Of a DNA stretch of 33,116 bases, positions 14,510-24,423 are shown one piece after another. Under the pieces are notes generated by a model that was not told where the DNA came from, did not search any database, and worked only from the letters and a program-made list of their open reading frames with translations. Source of the DNA: Glycomyces arizonensis DSM 44726. Lineage in GTDB: Bacteria; Actinomycetota; Actinomycetes; Mycobacteriales; Micromonosporaceae. The stretch is taken from NCBI RefSeq assembly GCF_000482705.1, contig NZ_KI519475.1:160613-193728 (forward strand), given 5' to 3'. Positions within the stretch are counted from its first letter, which is position 1. Every line of letters begins with the position of its first letter. Both the position numbers and the translations under genes were made by a program.

Positions 14510-16924
14510 TCAGAGCCCGGCGCATTGCCCGCTCCCCGGGCCCTGCACCTGGTTGATCGATCCGTTGTCGACCGGCGCGGGCCGGTTGCCGGTGCACGAC
14601 AGCGGGCCGGTGATCTCATTGCCGGCGATCACGTTCCAGCCCGCGGTGTCGGTGACGGCGACCGGTCCGGTCACCTGATTCGAGCCGCAGCCCAGCACGG
14701 GGTTGCCGAGGGTGACCGACGATCCGCCGGTGAGGTTGACGGGGCCGGTGACCTGGGTGTCGCACAAGACCACCACGTTCGCGCCGGTGGCGGAGACCGG
14801 ACCGGTGACCTGGGCCCCGTCCGATACCAGTCCGGCGCCGTCGGCCACGGTCACCGGGCCGTACACGTGGGCGTCGTCGGTGAGGCAGGTGGTGCCCTCC
14901 TCGACCGACAGCGGCCCGAAGTGCATGCCGCTCACCGTGGTGTCGCACTCGACCGAGGAGTACTCGTCCACCACGTCGACGACCGCCGCTACCTCGCCGT
15001 GCTCGGTCGTGCCGGAGACGGTGAACCGGCCGGCGGCGTCGGTCGCCCCGGACGGCACGTCCTCCCACTCGACCGGGACCGACGCCTCAGAGCCGTCCGC
15101 GGTGGTCAGGACCTGGACCGAGTCCGGCAGCACCGGTGTCTCCCCGGTCCGGACCGCGGAGTAGACCGTGTCCTCGACCACGTGCGTCGCGCGGCTCTGG
15201 TTGTAGACGTCGATCGAGGAGTAGGGCTCAGCGGTGTCCTCCATGTCCGGCACCGACCGGAACATCGCTTGGAAACTCGCCGGTTCCCAGGTGAGCGCCC
15301 CGGTGCCGCGGTTGCCGACGACGTCGTTGACCATCTGGAACACGTGCTGGATGGCGTCCGCCTGTCCCTGGACGGTCCGCGGGAACGGGGAGTGGGGCTG
15401 GGTGCCTCCGCCGGTGGCCGGATACGACGTCTCCGCGATCTCCAGTTCGTACTGCGGATAGGCGGTCGCCAGCTCGTGCAGGTTGGATTCCATCTGTTCG
15501 GGAGTGCCGTGCCACTCCGGGTAGTACGAGAGCCCGAGCACGTCGAAGTCCTGGCCCTTGGCGTTCAGCCGGGTCACCAACTGGTCCCAGAATTCTCCCG
15601 CCTTGTCCATGCCGCTGAGGCGCCCGATGACCGAGTGCAGTTCCACTTCGGTCTCCGGCGAGGCGTCCCGGACCGCCGCTATCCCGGAGGCCAGGAGCGT
15701 GGTGAACCGGTCCCAGGAGTCCAGGTACAGCTGGTACTCGCCCGGGTCCTCGGAGTCCCTGTACTGCCAGAGGATGCCGCCGCCCGGCTGCGACTGGTAG
15801 ATGTCGGCCTGGTCGCGGAAGTACGGCGGGTTGGCGTCGGCGTGCACCGCCTCCGTGGGCGGCGCGTCGGCCGCCTCGCTGCCCCACATGAACCCGTTGG
15901 CGATCTCGTTGCCGACCGCCACCTTGTCCGGGACCGTGCCCTGCTCCACCAACTGGCCGACGTAGTCGTAGGTGTAGTCGTACACCGCGTCGGTCAGCTC
16001 GTCGAACTCCAGTTCCGCCCAGGCGCGAGGCTTGGGCTGCTTGCCCGGATCCGCCCACGAGTCGGCGTAGTGGAAGTCGATCCCCAGCCCGAGCCCGCGT
16101 TCGGCGACCCACTGCGCCGAGGTCAGCGTGCGCTCCGGTCCCTGGTAGGGGATCGGCGACGGCTCGCCGGTGGACTCGTTGCGAGGCTCGTTGAAGACCC
16201 GCAGCCGGGTGTACTCCATCCCTCGGTCGGCCATCACGTCCAGCAGGAACGGGCCGGCGCCACGGTCCTCCTCCTGCGGGTGCACCCAGTACTCCCGGTC
16301 CCGGTTGTTGTCCATCCAGGACAGGTCCGCGCCCAGTACCAGGTCGTCCCTCAGATAGTTGAAGACCATCAGCTCGCTGACGCCGACCGTCGCCCCGGGA
16401 GAGGCCCCTGTGACGGTGACCCGCACGTATCTGGTCCCCGGCTGGGTGAACATGTCGACGCCGCCCCGGCCCGGCGTGGCGGTGGCCGACCGGTCGGCGA
16501 TGAGGTGCCACTGCTCCCCGTCGCCGGAGGCCTCGACCACGTACTGGTACACCGCACCAGGGTCGGGGAAGGTCACGTGCACCTTCCTGACGTTGTCATA
16601 GGTCCCGCCCAGATCCAGTTGGAGCCATTGGCCCGGCCCGGATTCCGCGGGCGTCCAGGCGGTGTCCGGATCCTGGTCGATGGACAGGGGGGCGGTGGAC
16701 GCACCGCTGCCGGCCGTCGCCTCCACCCAGTATTTGGCGGCCAGGTTGCTCTCCACCGGCTCTATCTCCGTCTCCCCGTACAGGGCCGAGGCCGGCGACC
16801 CCGACCCGAGCACGCCCGCCCCCGCCAGGACGAGCGACGCCACGGCACCCGCGACCGCCCGGCGCAGTCGTTCGGACGCGGCGCCCGTCAAGCCCGTAAA
16901 CCGTCTGTTTCCAGATCTTCGCAT
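14510..16924 (-). CDS. Secreted GH53 beta-1,4-galactanase with F5/8C module and C-terminal repeats
   Basis: An 804-residue multidomain endo-beta-1,4-galactanase. Order: signal peptide (about 1-47), F5/8 type C (CBM32-like) module (about 55-190), GH53 barrel (about 195-590), a bacterial Ig-like domain (about 605-690), then ~110 residues of VTGPV-type repeats. Catalytic glutamates are E340 (acid/base, VAVGNEIANG) and E498 (nucleophile, LEIAETSYPA). It would cut galactan side chains of rhamnogalacturonan I outside the cell. GGAG lies 6 nt before the ATG. It follows the small gene 16973-17314 by 48 nt and may share its transcript. The repeat tail has no LPXTG and I do not recognise it. Confidence 0.92.
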   Translation of the reverse strand: MRRSGNRRFTGLTGAASERLRRAVAGAVASLVLAGAGVLGSGSPASALYGETEIEPVESNLAAKYWVEATAGSGASTAPLSIDQDPDTAWTPAESGPGQWLQLDLGGTYDNVRKVHVTFPDPGAVYQYVVEASGDGEQWHLIADRSATATPGRGGVDMFTQPGTRYVRVTVTGASPGATVGVSELMVFNYLRDDLVLGADLSWMDNNRDREYWVHPQEEDRGAGPFLLDVMADRGMEYTRLRVFNEPRNESTGEPSPIPYQGPERTLTSAQWVAERGLGLGIDFHYADSWADPGKQPKPRAWAELEFDELTDAVYDYTYDYVGQLVEQGTVPDKVAVGNEIANGFMWGSEAADAPPTEAVHADANPPYFRDQADIYQSQPGGGILWQYRDSEDPGEYQLYLDSWDRFTTLLASGIAAVRDASPETEVELHSVIGRLSGMDKAGEFWDQLVTRLNAKGQDFDVLGLSYYPEWHGTPEQMESNLHELATAYPQYELEIAETSYPATGGGTQPHSPFPRTVQGQADAIQHVFQMVNDVVGNRGTGALTWEPASFQAMFRSVPDMEDTAEPYSSIDVYNQSRATHVVEDTVYSAVRTGETPVLPDSVQVLTTADGSEASVPVEWEDVPSGATDAAGRFTVSGTTEHGEVAAVVDVVDEYSSVECDTTVSGMHFGPLSVEEGTTCLTDDAHVYGPVTVADGAGLVSDGAQVTGPVSATGANVVVLCDTQVTGPVNLTGGSSVTLGNPVLGCGSNQVTGPVAVTDTAGWNVIAGNEITGPLSCTGNRPAPVDNGSINQVQGPGSGQCAGL

Positions 16925-16972
16925 GATCGCTCCAAGTGGTATCGGTTGCTGGAGGTCCTACAGGTTCCACTG

Positions 16973-17314
16973 TCAGTCCGAGCCCCGGTTCACGACGTCG
17001 GTGGCCCGGCCCCCGTCGCCGACCGCTCCGGTCGCCCAGTCCAAGACCGCGATCCCGCTGCCGCCGTATCGGGGAGCGAACACCGCGACCACGTCGTCGA
17101 GAAGCCGGGCATGGTCGAGCGGCGGATCGGCGTAACACTCCATACTGGAGGTGTGGCGCGTGGCCCAATCGGTCCGACCCGACGCGTCCGACGGCGAGGT
17201 CGCCAGACCGGCGACCGACTTGCGGTACTGCAAAGCCGAGTTGTGCGTGTCGAAGGCGGGCAACGCCGTCAACGCGACGACGAGCACCCCGCGCAAGGTT
17301 CTGATCCGGTGCAC
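16973..17314 (-). CDS. Small hypothetical exported protein
   Basis: GTG at 17314 is preceded by AAGGAGG at 6-nt spacing, the best ribosome-binding site in the window. The 113-residue product starts MHRIRTLRGVLVVALTALPAF, a short signal or anchor, then HNSALQYRKSV and a C-terminal half containing LDDVVAVFAPRYGGSGIAVLD. There is a single cysteine (MECYADPP). I recognise no family. It lies between the PL11 terminator and the GH53 gene on the same strand, so it may be co-expressed with galactanase and act at the cell envelope, but that is only inferred from position. Confidence 0.65.
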   Translation of the reverse strand: MHRIRTLRGVLVVALTALPAFDTHNSALQYRKSVAGLATSPSDASGRTDWATRHTSSMECYADPPLDHARLLDDVVAVFAPRYGGSGIAVLDWATGAVGDGGRATDVVNRGSD

Positions 17315-17356
17315 AGTCGGCCTCCTTGCCGATGGCTCGTTCATCGTGAGAGGTCG

Positions 17357-17398
17357 CCGCCGCCCCGGGCGCTGCGGTGTCCGCGCCCGGGGCGGCGG
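17357..17398 (-). terminator. Terminator of the PL11 gene
   Basis: A perfect 16-bp stem, CCGCCGCCCCGGGCGC (17357-17372) with 17383-17398, around a 10-nt loop, starting 4 nt after the PL11 stop codon. It separates PL11 from the downstream small gene and GH53. Confidence 0.8.
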
Positions 17399-17402
17399 GA
17401 GC

Positions 17403-19745
17403 CTATGGGGTGTGGATGTCGGGCCAGGGGTAGCCGGTGACGTCCGAGCCGATGTAGAAGCTCGGATGCGGCGGCTGGTTGTAGCCGGTGTTCTGCCAGG
17501 CGACCGCGACCCGGTACTGGATGTCGTGCATCAGTGTCGGGATGCGCAGGTCCGTCTGGTTCGGTGTCGCGTAGATCCGCAGCGCCGAGGAGTTCGAGGT
17601 CTTCCATATGACCTCTTCCCGCCAGTCGCCGAACAGGTCGGCCGACAGCGCCGGAGTCGACTTGGTGCCGTTGTTCGAGGTCACTCCCGAGCCGTCCAGA
17701 AGCGTCTGGGCGGGCGAGTAGTTGCTGATGCGGGTGCCGTCGAGCAGTTCGCGCTCGCCGTCGCCGTCCCACCATGCCAGGAAGTTGGTCGAGCTCGGCT
17801 TGGACCCGATGTTGGCCCCCGAGGCGTTCCGCAGGCCGCTGACCAGGGAAGACCAGTACTCCGAACCCGCGTTGCCCGCGTAGATGTTGGCCCCGACGCC
17901 GCGGCCGTTGTCGTCGTTCGCGACCGGGGTCTGCATGATGATCGACCCGGTGTCGCCGTCGATCAGGCGCGTGGAGGGCATGCTGGGCCACTCTCCGGGC
18001 ATGAACACCTCCTGGCCCGGATTGGACGGCACGTGGTCGGTCACGTGCAGCGCGTCGCCATGGCCCATGCGGGTGTTCCACAGCGGCCGCCCGTCCGAGC
18101 CGATCGCCATCGCCCCGTAGACGATGTCCTGGCGGCCGTCGCCGTCCAGGTCGGCGATGGAGAGGTTGTGGTTGCCCTGGCCCTCGTACTGGCTGCCCTC
18201 GTCGTCGGAGTCGAAGATCCACCGGGTGGTCAGGTCATGGCCGTCCCAGTCGAGCGCCCAGATCACGCTTCGGGTGTAGTAGCCGCGCGCGAAGACCATC
18301 GAGGGCGTCGCACCGTCGAGGTAGGCGGTGCCGGCGAGGAACCGGTCGACCCGGTTGCCGTAGTCGTCGCCCCAGTCCGAGACCCTGCCGCGCGCCGGCC
18401 GGTAGTCGACGGTGTCCATCGCCGCGCCGGTCTGGCCGTTGAAGATGGTCAGGTACTCCGGGCCGTCCAGGATGCGGCCGTTCGAGTCGCGGTAGTCGGC
18501 GCCGGCGTCGCCGATGACCGTGCCCTGCCCGTCGCGGGTGCCGTCGGCGGTCTTGACCGCGAGCTCGGCGGCGCCGTCGCCGTCGTAGTCGTAGACCTGG
18601 AACTGCGTGTAGTGCGCACCGGCCCGGATGTTGCGGCCCAGGTCGATGCGCCACAGCCGCTCGCCGTTGAGGCGGTAGGCGTCGAGGTAGACGTTCCCGG
18701 TGTAGCCCTCGTGCACGTTGTCGTGCGCGTTGGTCGGGTCCCACTTGACGATCAGCTCGTAGACGCCGTCCCCGTCCAGGTCGGCCGCGGAGGTGTCGTT
18801 GGCCTCGTAGCTGTACGACCCCGAGGGATTGCTGCCGCCGGCGGGCCGCTGGATGGGGACGTCGAAGTACCCACTGGAGTTGAACCGGACCTCGGTGTCC
18901 GATGCCGGACCCTCGGTCCCGTCGGTGACGGCCCGGACGGTGTACTGCGAGCCCGAGGAACCGGAGCCGTCGAGGTAGTTCGTCGCCCCGGTGAGCGGCG
19001 ACGAGTTCACCTTCGTGCCGTCCCGGTAGACGTTGAACGCGACGTCCTCGGCGTCGGTGCCCAGCAGCCGCCAGGACACCAGCTGGCCGCCGCCCGATGG
19101 CACGACGGTCACGCCGCGGGTCAGCGCCTCGACCTCGTACCGGCCGTCGCCGCCCTGGCCCGGGTCACCGGGGTCGTCGGTGGTCGGCGGGTCCGTCGGC
19201 TCGTCGCCGTCGACGCGGATCAGCTGGAACTGCTGGTTGGTGCCGCCGTTCAGGTCGTACTGCGAGATGCGGGTCCCGGGCGTGGTCGAGCGTTCCCAGA
19301 CGTCGAGTGCCTTGCCGGAGAAGCGGTTGACGACGGTGAGGTAGTCGCCGTCCGCTTGCAGCTCCCACTGCTGGTTGGTGCCGCCGTTCGGCGTGTACTG
19401 GGCGATGGTGGCCCCGTTGTCGGCGTTCCGCTCCCACACGTCCAGCACCATCTCGGTGTGCCGGACCTGGATCTCGTAGTAGCCGTCTCCGGTGTCGACG
19501 AACCGGAATTGCTGGCTCTCCGCGTCGGTGCGGTCCGCCTGGACCAGCTGGGCACCGGTCCGGGTCGAGCCGCCCTCGATCTCCCACACCAGACCCGAGG
19601 AGCGGGCCTGCACGATGTACCAGGCACCGGTGTCGGGCGCGGCCGAGGCGCTGAATGGATTGAAGACGGACATGGTCGTGGCGACCAAGGCCGCCACCGC
19701 GAGGGCCGTCAGGCTTTGCAGCCGCCGGGTCCGAGGTATTCGCAT
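17403..19745 (-). CDS. Secreted PL11 rhamnogalacturonan lyase with N-terminal ricin-type lectin
   Basis: A 780-residue secreted enzyme. Order: signal peptide (1-36, ending SASA), ricin B-type beta-trefoil (about 37-180, repeats with NQQW/NQQF), a Pro/Asp/Gly linker, then a complete PL11 propeller (about 205-780). The catalytic part begins VEALTRGVTVVPSGGGQLVSW-like, with SYEANDTSAADLDGDGVYEL, VKTADGT and YEGQGNHNLSIADLDGDGR, typical of YesW/YesX lyases that cleave the Rha-GalA backbone with calcium. The lectin module closely resembles that of the CE12 enzyme at 30411-31919. A GGAG precedes the ATG by 6 nt. I found no operator directly upstream, so it may be transcribed by read-through from 19863-21164 or from an unseen promoter. 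Confidence 0.94.
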   Translation of the reverse strand: MRIPRTRRLQSLTALAVAALVATTMSVFNPFSASAAPDTGAWYIVQARSSGLVWEIEGGSTRTGAQLVQADRTDAESQQFRFVDTGDGYYEIQVRHTEMVLDVWERNADNGATIAQYTPNGGTNQQWELQADGDYLTVVNRFSGKALDVWERSTTPGTRISQYDLNGGTNQQFQLIRVDGDEPTDPPTTDDPGDPGQGGDGRYEVEALTRGVTVVPSGGGQLVSWRLLGTDAEDVAFNVYRDGTKVNSSPLTGATNYLDGSGSSGSQYTVRAVTDGTEGPASDTEVRFNSSGYFDVPIQRPAGGSNPSGSYSYEANDTSAADLDGDGVYELIVKWDPTNAHDNVHEGYTGNVYLDAYRLNGERLWRIDLGRNIRAGAHYTQFQVYDYDGDGAAELAVKTADGTRDGQGTVIGDAGADYRDSNGRILDGPEYLTIFNGQTGAAMDTVDYRPARGRVSDWGDDYGNRVDRFLAGTAYLDGATPSMVFARGYYTRSVIWALDWDGHDLTTRWIFDSDDEGSQYEGQGNHNLSIADLDGDGRQDIVYGAMAIGSDGRPLWNTRMGHGDALHVTDHVPSNPGQEVFMPGEWPSMPSTRLIDGDTGSIIMQTPVANDDNGRGVGANIYAGNAGSEYWSSLVSGLRNASGANIGSKPSSTNFLAWWDGDGERELLDGTRISNYSPAQTLLDGSGVTSNNGTKSTPALSADLFGDWREEVIWKTSNSSALRIYATPNQTDLRIPTLMHDIQYRVAVAWQNTGYNQPPHPSFYIGSDVTGYPWPDIHTP

Positions 19746-19775
19746 GATTGCTCCGTGAGTTTCAACGTGAGGGAC

Positions 19776-19838
19776 ATCCGGCGGCGACGGCGTCGGCTCC
19801 GAGTGCCGGGAGGCCGTGCGACGCCGTCGCCGCCGGAT
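19776..19838 (-). terminator. Long 20-bp hairpin between the lectin-hydrolase and PL11
   Basis: Bases 19776-19795 pair without mismatch with 19819-19838 around a 23-nt loop. It lies 24 bp past the stop of the upstream gene on the same strand. It is one of the strongest hairpins in the window and could terminate or attenuate read-through into PL11. Confidence 0.75.
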
Positions 19839-19862
19839 CGGATCGTTCTGATCGAGCCGGGG

Positions 19863-21164
19863 TCAGAGGGCTTGGCGGGTGAAGCGCTGGTTGTCGTTGC
19901 CGGTGTAGGTGTATTGGGAGATGCGGGCGCCGTCGGCGGTCGAGTGCTCCCAGACGTCCATGGCCAGGCCGGAGGCGCGGTTGATGAGGCTGATCGTGCC
20001 GCCGCCGTGTTCGACGATGCTCCACTGCTGGCTCGCGGCGTCCGATTCGGGCTGCTGGGTGATGTCGGCGCCGTTGGCGTTGCCGGCGACTTGCAGGACC
20101 AGGCCGGAGTGGCGGGCCTTGATCCGGTAGTGGTCCTCGCCGGCGTCGATGAACTCGAACTGCTGGTTGGTCCGGCCGGTCGGCGTCCACTGGATCAGCG
20201 CGGCTCCGGCCGCGGTGGAGACCCCGTCGATGTCGGCGTACTTGCCGCTGTGCTGGGCGACCAGGCGGTAGAGGCCGGTGGGTTCGGACGGTCCTTCGCC
20301 CAGTTCGGCTTCCCAGCGGGTGTTGGACCCTGCGGCGTCGGACGGGAGGCGGTCGCGGGCGGCGGTGTCGCCGTACATGCTCCAGCGCGCCCAGTCCACG
20401 ACGGTGGTCGGGAAGCGGTTGTCGCTCCAGAAGCTGGTGTGGCTGCCGCCGACGAAGGTGAGGAACGCCTTGGGCCAGGCGATCTCCGAGTACGCCTGCC
20501 TCGCCGAGCTGTAGTCGCAGGTGGGGTCCTGGTCGCCATGGACGAACAGGACTTTGGCATTGACCGTGCCGGCGGGGTTGCCCATGTCGATGCACGACTG
20601 CGGGTTGGCGGAGACGATGCGGCTGTCGGGCCAGGCCGTGAGCAGGCCGTGGGTGACCATGCCGCCCAGGGAGTGGCCCGAGACGCCGACGCCGATGTCG
20701 GTGTCGATGTGCCCGGCGAGCGGTCCGCTGGCGTTGAGGTCGAGGGTGTCGGTGAGGATCTGTGAGACGTCGCGGGAGGTGTTGCCGTTGTTGACGTCCT
20801 CGAAGCTGTGCTGGAAGTGGGGGGCGGGGACGATGAAGCCCGCCGCGGCCAGGGCCCGGATGATGAACAGGGAGTTCTGCGGGCTGCTGCCCCATCCGTG
20901 GGTGAAGTTGTAGACGGGGAAGACCCCGTCGGCGACCGGGGCGTTGTCGATCGGGTTGCCGCCGGGGGATCCGGTGGCCGGGTAGTAGACGTAGGTCGTG
21001 AGCTGGCGGGAGCCCCGCCACCAGTCGTACCGGCGCACGCCCACGGCGAACGGATCGGCCGGAGCGGGATCGGCGAGCGCGTGCCCGGCGCCGAGCAGGG
21101 ACGCGCCCGCGCCCAGCGCTCCCGCAACACTCAGATTCAGAAAAGTACGTCGCTGCATTGACAT
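19863..21164 (-). CDS. Tat-exported alpha/beta-hydrolase fused to a ricin-type lectin
   Basis: A 433-residue secreted esterase-like protein. MSMQRRTFLNLSVAGALGAG is a twin-arginine signal; AAGAAGGA precedes this ATG (21164), so I prefer it over in-frame starts upstream. The catalytic domain (about 38-290) has S165 in GHSLGG, D213 in HGDQDPTC and H242 in GGSHTSF, the layout of the dienelactone hydrolase/chlorophyllase/polyester-hydrolase group. A ricin beta-trefoil follows (about 300-433). Its substrate is unknown: lying in a pectin locus under the shared operator, it may remove acyl, methyl or feruloyl esters from pectin side chains. That is inference. Confidence 0.85.
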   Translation of the reverse strand: MSMQRRTFLNLSVAGALGAGASLLGAGHALADPAPADPFAVGVRRYDWWRGSRQLTTYVYYPATGSPGGNPIDNAPVADGVFPVYNFTHGWGSSPQNSLFIIRALAAAGFIVPAPHFQHSFEDVNNGNTSRDVSQILTDTLDLNASGPLAGHIDTDIGVGVSGHSLGGMVTHGLLTAWPDSRIVSANPQSCIDMGNPAGTVNAKVLFVHGDQDPTCDYSSARQAYSEIAWPKAFLTFVGGSHTSFWSDNRFPTTVVDWARWSMYGDTAARDRLPSDAAGSNTRWEAELGEGPSEPTGLYRLVAQHSGKYADIDGVSTAAGAALIQWTPTGRTNQQFEFIDAGEDHYRIKARHSGLVLQVAGNANGADITQQPESDAASQQWSIVEHGGGTISLINRASGLAMDVWEHSTADGARISQYTYTGNDNQRFTRQAL

Positions 21165-21264
21165 GGTGATTCCTTCTTGGAGGGTTATGGATGTCGCTGA
21201 CGACGAGTCGCTGTTCGAGGGGCCGCGCTCGGTGAGCTCGGCAGACCTGGGCACGAGGAGTCGT

Positions 21265-21293
21265 CATATAAATGAAATCGTTCCCAGCTTCAA
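21265..21293 (-). promoter_or_regulatory. Second promoter of the lectin-hydrolase gene, operator in the spacer
   Basis: TTGAAG (21288-21293), 17 bp, TATATG (21265-21270) on the minus strand. An operator (21273-21286) with a perfect GTTCCCA half and a weaker other half occupies the -35/-10 spacer, the same geometry as at 32059-32087. It is about 100 bp upstream of the start codon. Confidence 0.6.
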
Positions 21294-21395
21294 TGAGCGA
21301 TGCGCGCAGTAATGAGCACCGGAAACGGGGCCGATTTGCCAGGTCCGGAACCAAACGCTGAAGCTTCCTTTCGGGTGAGGGTCGTCGGAACTTAC

Positions 21396-21447
21396 TGGGA
21401 ACGATCACGATATACTGAAGTATATCGATGGGTGTATATGCAGTCAA
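21396..21447 (-). promoter_or_regulatory. Main promoter and LacI-type operator of the lectin-hydrolase gene
   Basis: TTGACT (21442-21447), 17 bp, TATACT (21419-21424) on the minus strand, with the operator TGGGAACGATCACG (plus-strand reading, 21396-21409) 9 bp downstream of the -10. This is the mirror copy of the GH43 promoter layout. It also contains the perfect inverted repeat GATATAC-TGAA-GTATATC (21409-21426). The leader to the start codon would be about 250 nt. Confidence 0.78.
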
Positions 21448-21475
21448 GGCGTTCGCGCTCCGATTCCCAACGGTT

Positions 21476-21489
21476 TGTGAACGTTTTCC
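21476..21489. promoter_or_regulatory. Upstream LacI-type operator
   Basis: TGTGAACGTTTTCC, a variant of the shared operator, lies 29 bp upstream of the -35 of the 21396-21447 promoter. Spacing to the downstream operator (about 80 bp centre to centre) would suit looping by a tetrameric or paired LacI-family repressor. Confidence 0.55.
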
Positions 21490-21603
21490 GTCGGTACCGG
21501 ATAAAGGCCAGATGGTTTTTCAGAAAGGTCGTCAACGTGAGCCGAGTGCCGGTCGCGGCGCGGACGCCTGTCGGAGAGCGACCGTCCGGCCGCGATCGAT
21601 GAT

Positions 21604-22602
21604 CTAAGCGGAGTCGCGGACGATCAGTTCGGTCGGGAGCACGATCGGTTCGACCGCCTGCTCATCGAGCAGGGCGGTCAGGAGCCGGACGGTCTCCTCG
21701 GCGACCTGGGCGAGGGGCTGGCGGACCGTCGTGAGCATCGGACGGGTCGCGGAGGCGATCGCCGAGTCGTCGAAGCCGCCCACGGCCACGTCCTCGGGCA
21801 CCCGCCGTCCCGCGGCGTGCAGTACCTGCAAGGCCCCGGCCGCCATCAGATCGGAGGCGACGAACACCGCGTCGAGGTCGGGCACGCCCTCAAGGAGCCT
21901 GCGCATGGCCTGCTCGCCGCCGACCTGGGTGTAATCGCCGTGGACGACCATCTTCTTGGTCGCCTTGCGGCCCAGCACGCTGGTGAAGCCCTCCAGCCGG
22001 AGCGAGCCGCCGGGGGTGTCGAGCGGGCCGGTGATCATGCCGATACGGCGCCGCCCCTGGCCGACCAGGTACTCGGTCATGGCCCGCGCCCCGCCCCGGT
22101 CATCGGCGGCGGCGTAGGGGACGACCGACTCGCGCCCGAGCACCGCGCCGCAGGCCACCGCGGGCACCCCGGCGCGTTCGATGTCCTCCAAGAGCGGATC
22201 GCCCGCGTGCGCCGACACCAGCAGCGCACCGTCGGTGTGGCCGCCCCGCAGATAGCGGGCGACGCGTTCGCGGCCGTCGTCGTCGCCGGCGATCATGAGC
22301 ACCAGGGACATGTCGCGCTCGGCGAGCTGGTTCGTCGCCACACGCATGAGCACCGAGAAGTTCGGGTCCTCGAACAGGCGCTCCTGGGGTTCGGAGAGGA
22401 CCATGACGATCGAGCCGGTGCGGCTGGTCTTGAGGCTGCGGGCGGCACGATTGACCACGTAGCCGGTCTCGGCCACCGCCCGCCGCACCGCCATCTCCGC
22501 CGAGAGCGAGACGTTCCCCTGGCCGTTGAGCACTCGCGAGACCGTGCCGCGCGAGACCCCCGAGGCCGCCGCGACGTCATTGATCGTCGGTCGTTTCCGC
22601 AC
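21604..22602 (-). CDS. LacI-family transcriptional regulator of the pectin locus
   Basis: About 332 residues. The N-terminal helix-turn-helix reads TINDVAAASGVSRGTVSRVL followed by the hinge region, then a periplasmic-binding-type sensor domain ending VEPIVLPTELIVRDSA. GTG at 22602 is favoured over TTG at 22605 because GGAGGG lies 5 nt before it. Family knowledge: such proteins repress sugar-utilisation genes until a mono- or oligosaccharide binds. The CG-centred 14-bp operator found at six or more sites in this locus is typical of the family, and this is the only regulator in the window, so it is the likely binder. A weaker operator copy upstream suggests autoregulation. Confidence 0.93.
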   Translation of the reverse strand: MRKRPTINDVAAASGVSRGTVSRVLNGQGNVSLSAEMAVRRAVAETGYVVNRAARSLKTSRTGSIVMVLSEPQERLFEDPNFSVLMRVATNQLAERDMSLVLMIAGDDDGRERVARYLRGGHTDGALLVSAHAGDPLLEDIERAGVPAVACGAVLGRESVVPYAAADDRGGARAMTEYLVGQGRRRIGMITGPLDTPGGSLRLEGFTSVLGRKATKKMVVHGDYTQVGGEQAMRRLLEGVPDLDAVFVASDLMAAGALQVLHAAGRRVPEDVAVGGFDDSAIASATRPMLTTVRQPLAQVAEETVRLLTALLDEQAVEPIVLPTELIVRDSA

Positions 22603-22630
22603 CAAGTCCCTCCACTCTCCCTTGCGCTCC

Positions 22631-22644
22631 GGTGAACATTCTCC
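22631..22644 (-). promoter_or_regulatory. Weak operator upstream of the lacI-type gene
   Basis: GGTGAACATTCTCC matches the shared operator in the GTGAAC half and partly in the other. It begins 29 bp upstream of the regulator's start codon, where autoregulation would act. A lone GTTCACC half-site occurs further upstream near 22707. Confidence 0.45.
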
Positions 22645-22661
22645 CTCATCGTCGAGGGGGT

Positions 22662-22694
22662 GGGGTGGCGGCCCGAGGCAGGGGCCGCCGCCCC
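22662..22694 (-). terminator. Terminator of the GH53 gene in the gan operon
   Basis: A 13-bp stem with one G-U pair (22662-22674 with 22682-22694) around a 7-nt loop, 50 bp after the GH53 stop. A second, shorter hairpin lies between it and the stop. Together they separate the gan operon from the regulator gene. Confidence 0.7.
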
Positions 22695-22743
22695 GATCGC
22701 GTTCACCCGGTGCGGCGCGATGCCCGCACCGCCCGTCGGGCGA

Positions 22744-24423
<1,680 letters not shown>

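Noticed and set aside
13205..20765. Plus-strand open frames of 1411 and 1204 codons across GH43, GH53, PL11 and the hydrolase
   Set aside because: Composition artefacts running antisense or out of frame to well-recognised enzymes; low-complexity Arg/Gly/Pro-rich translation.
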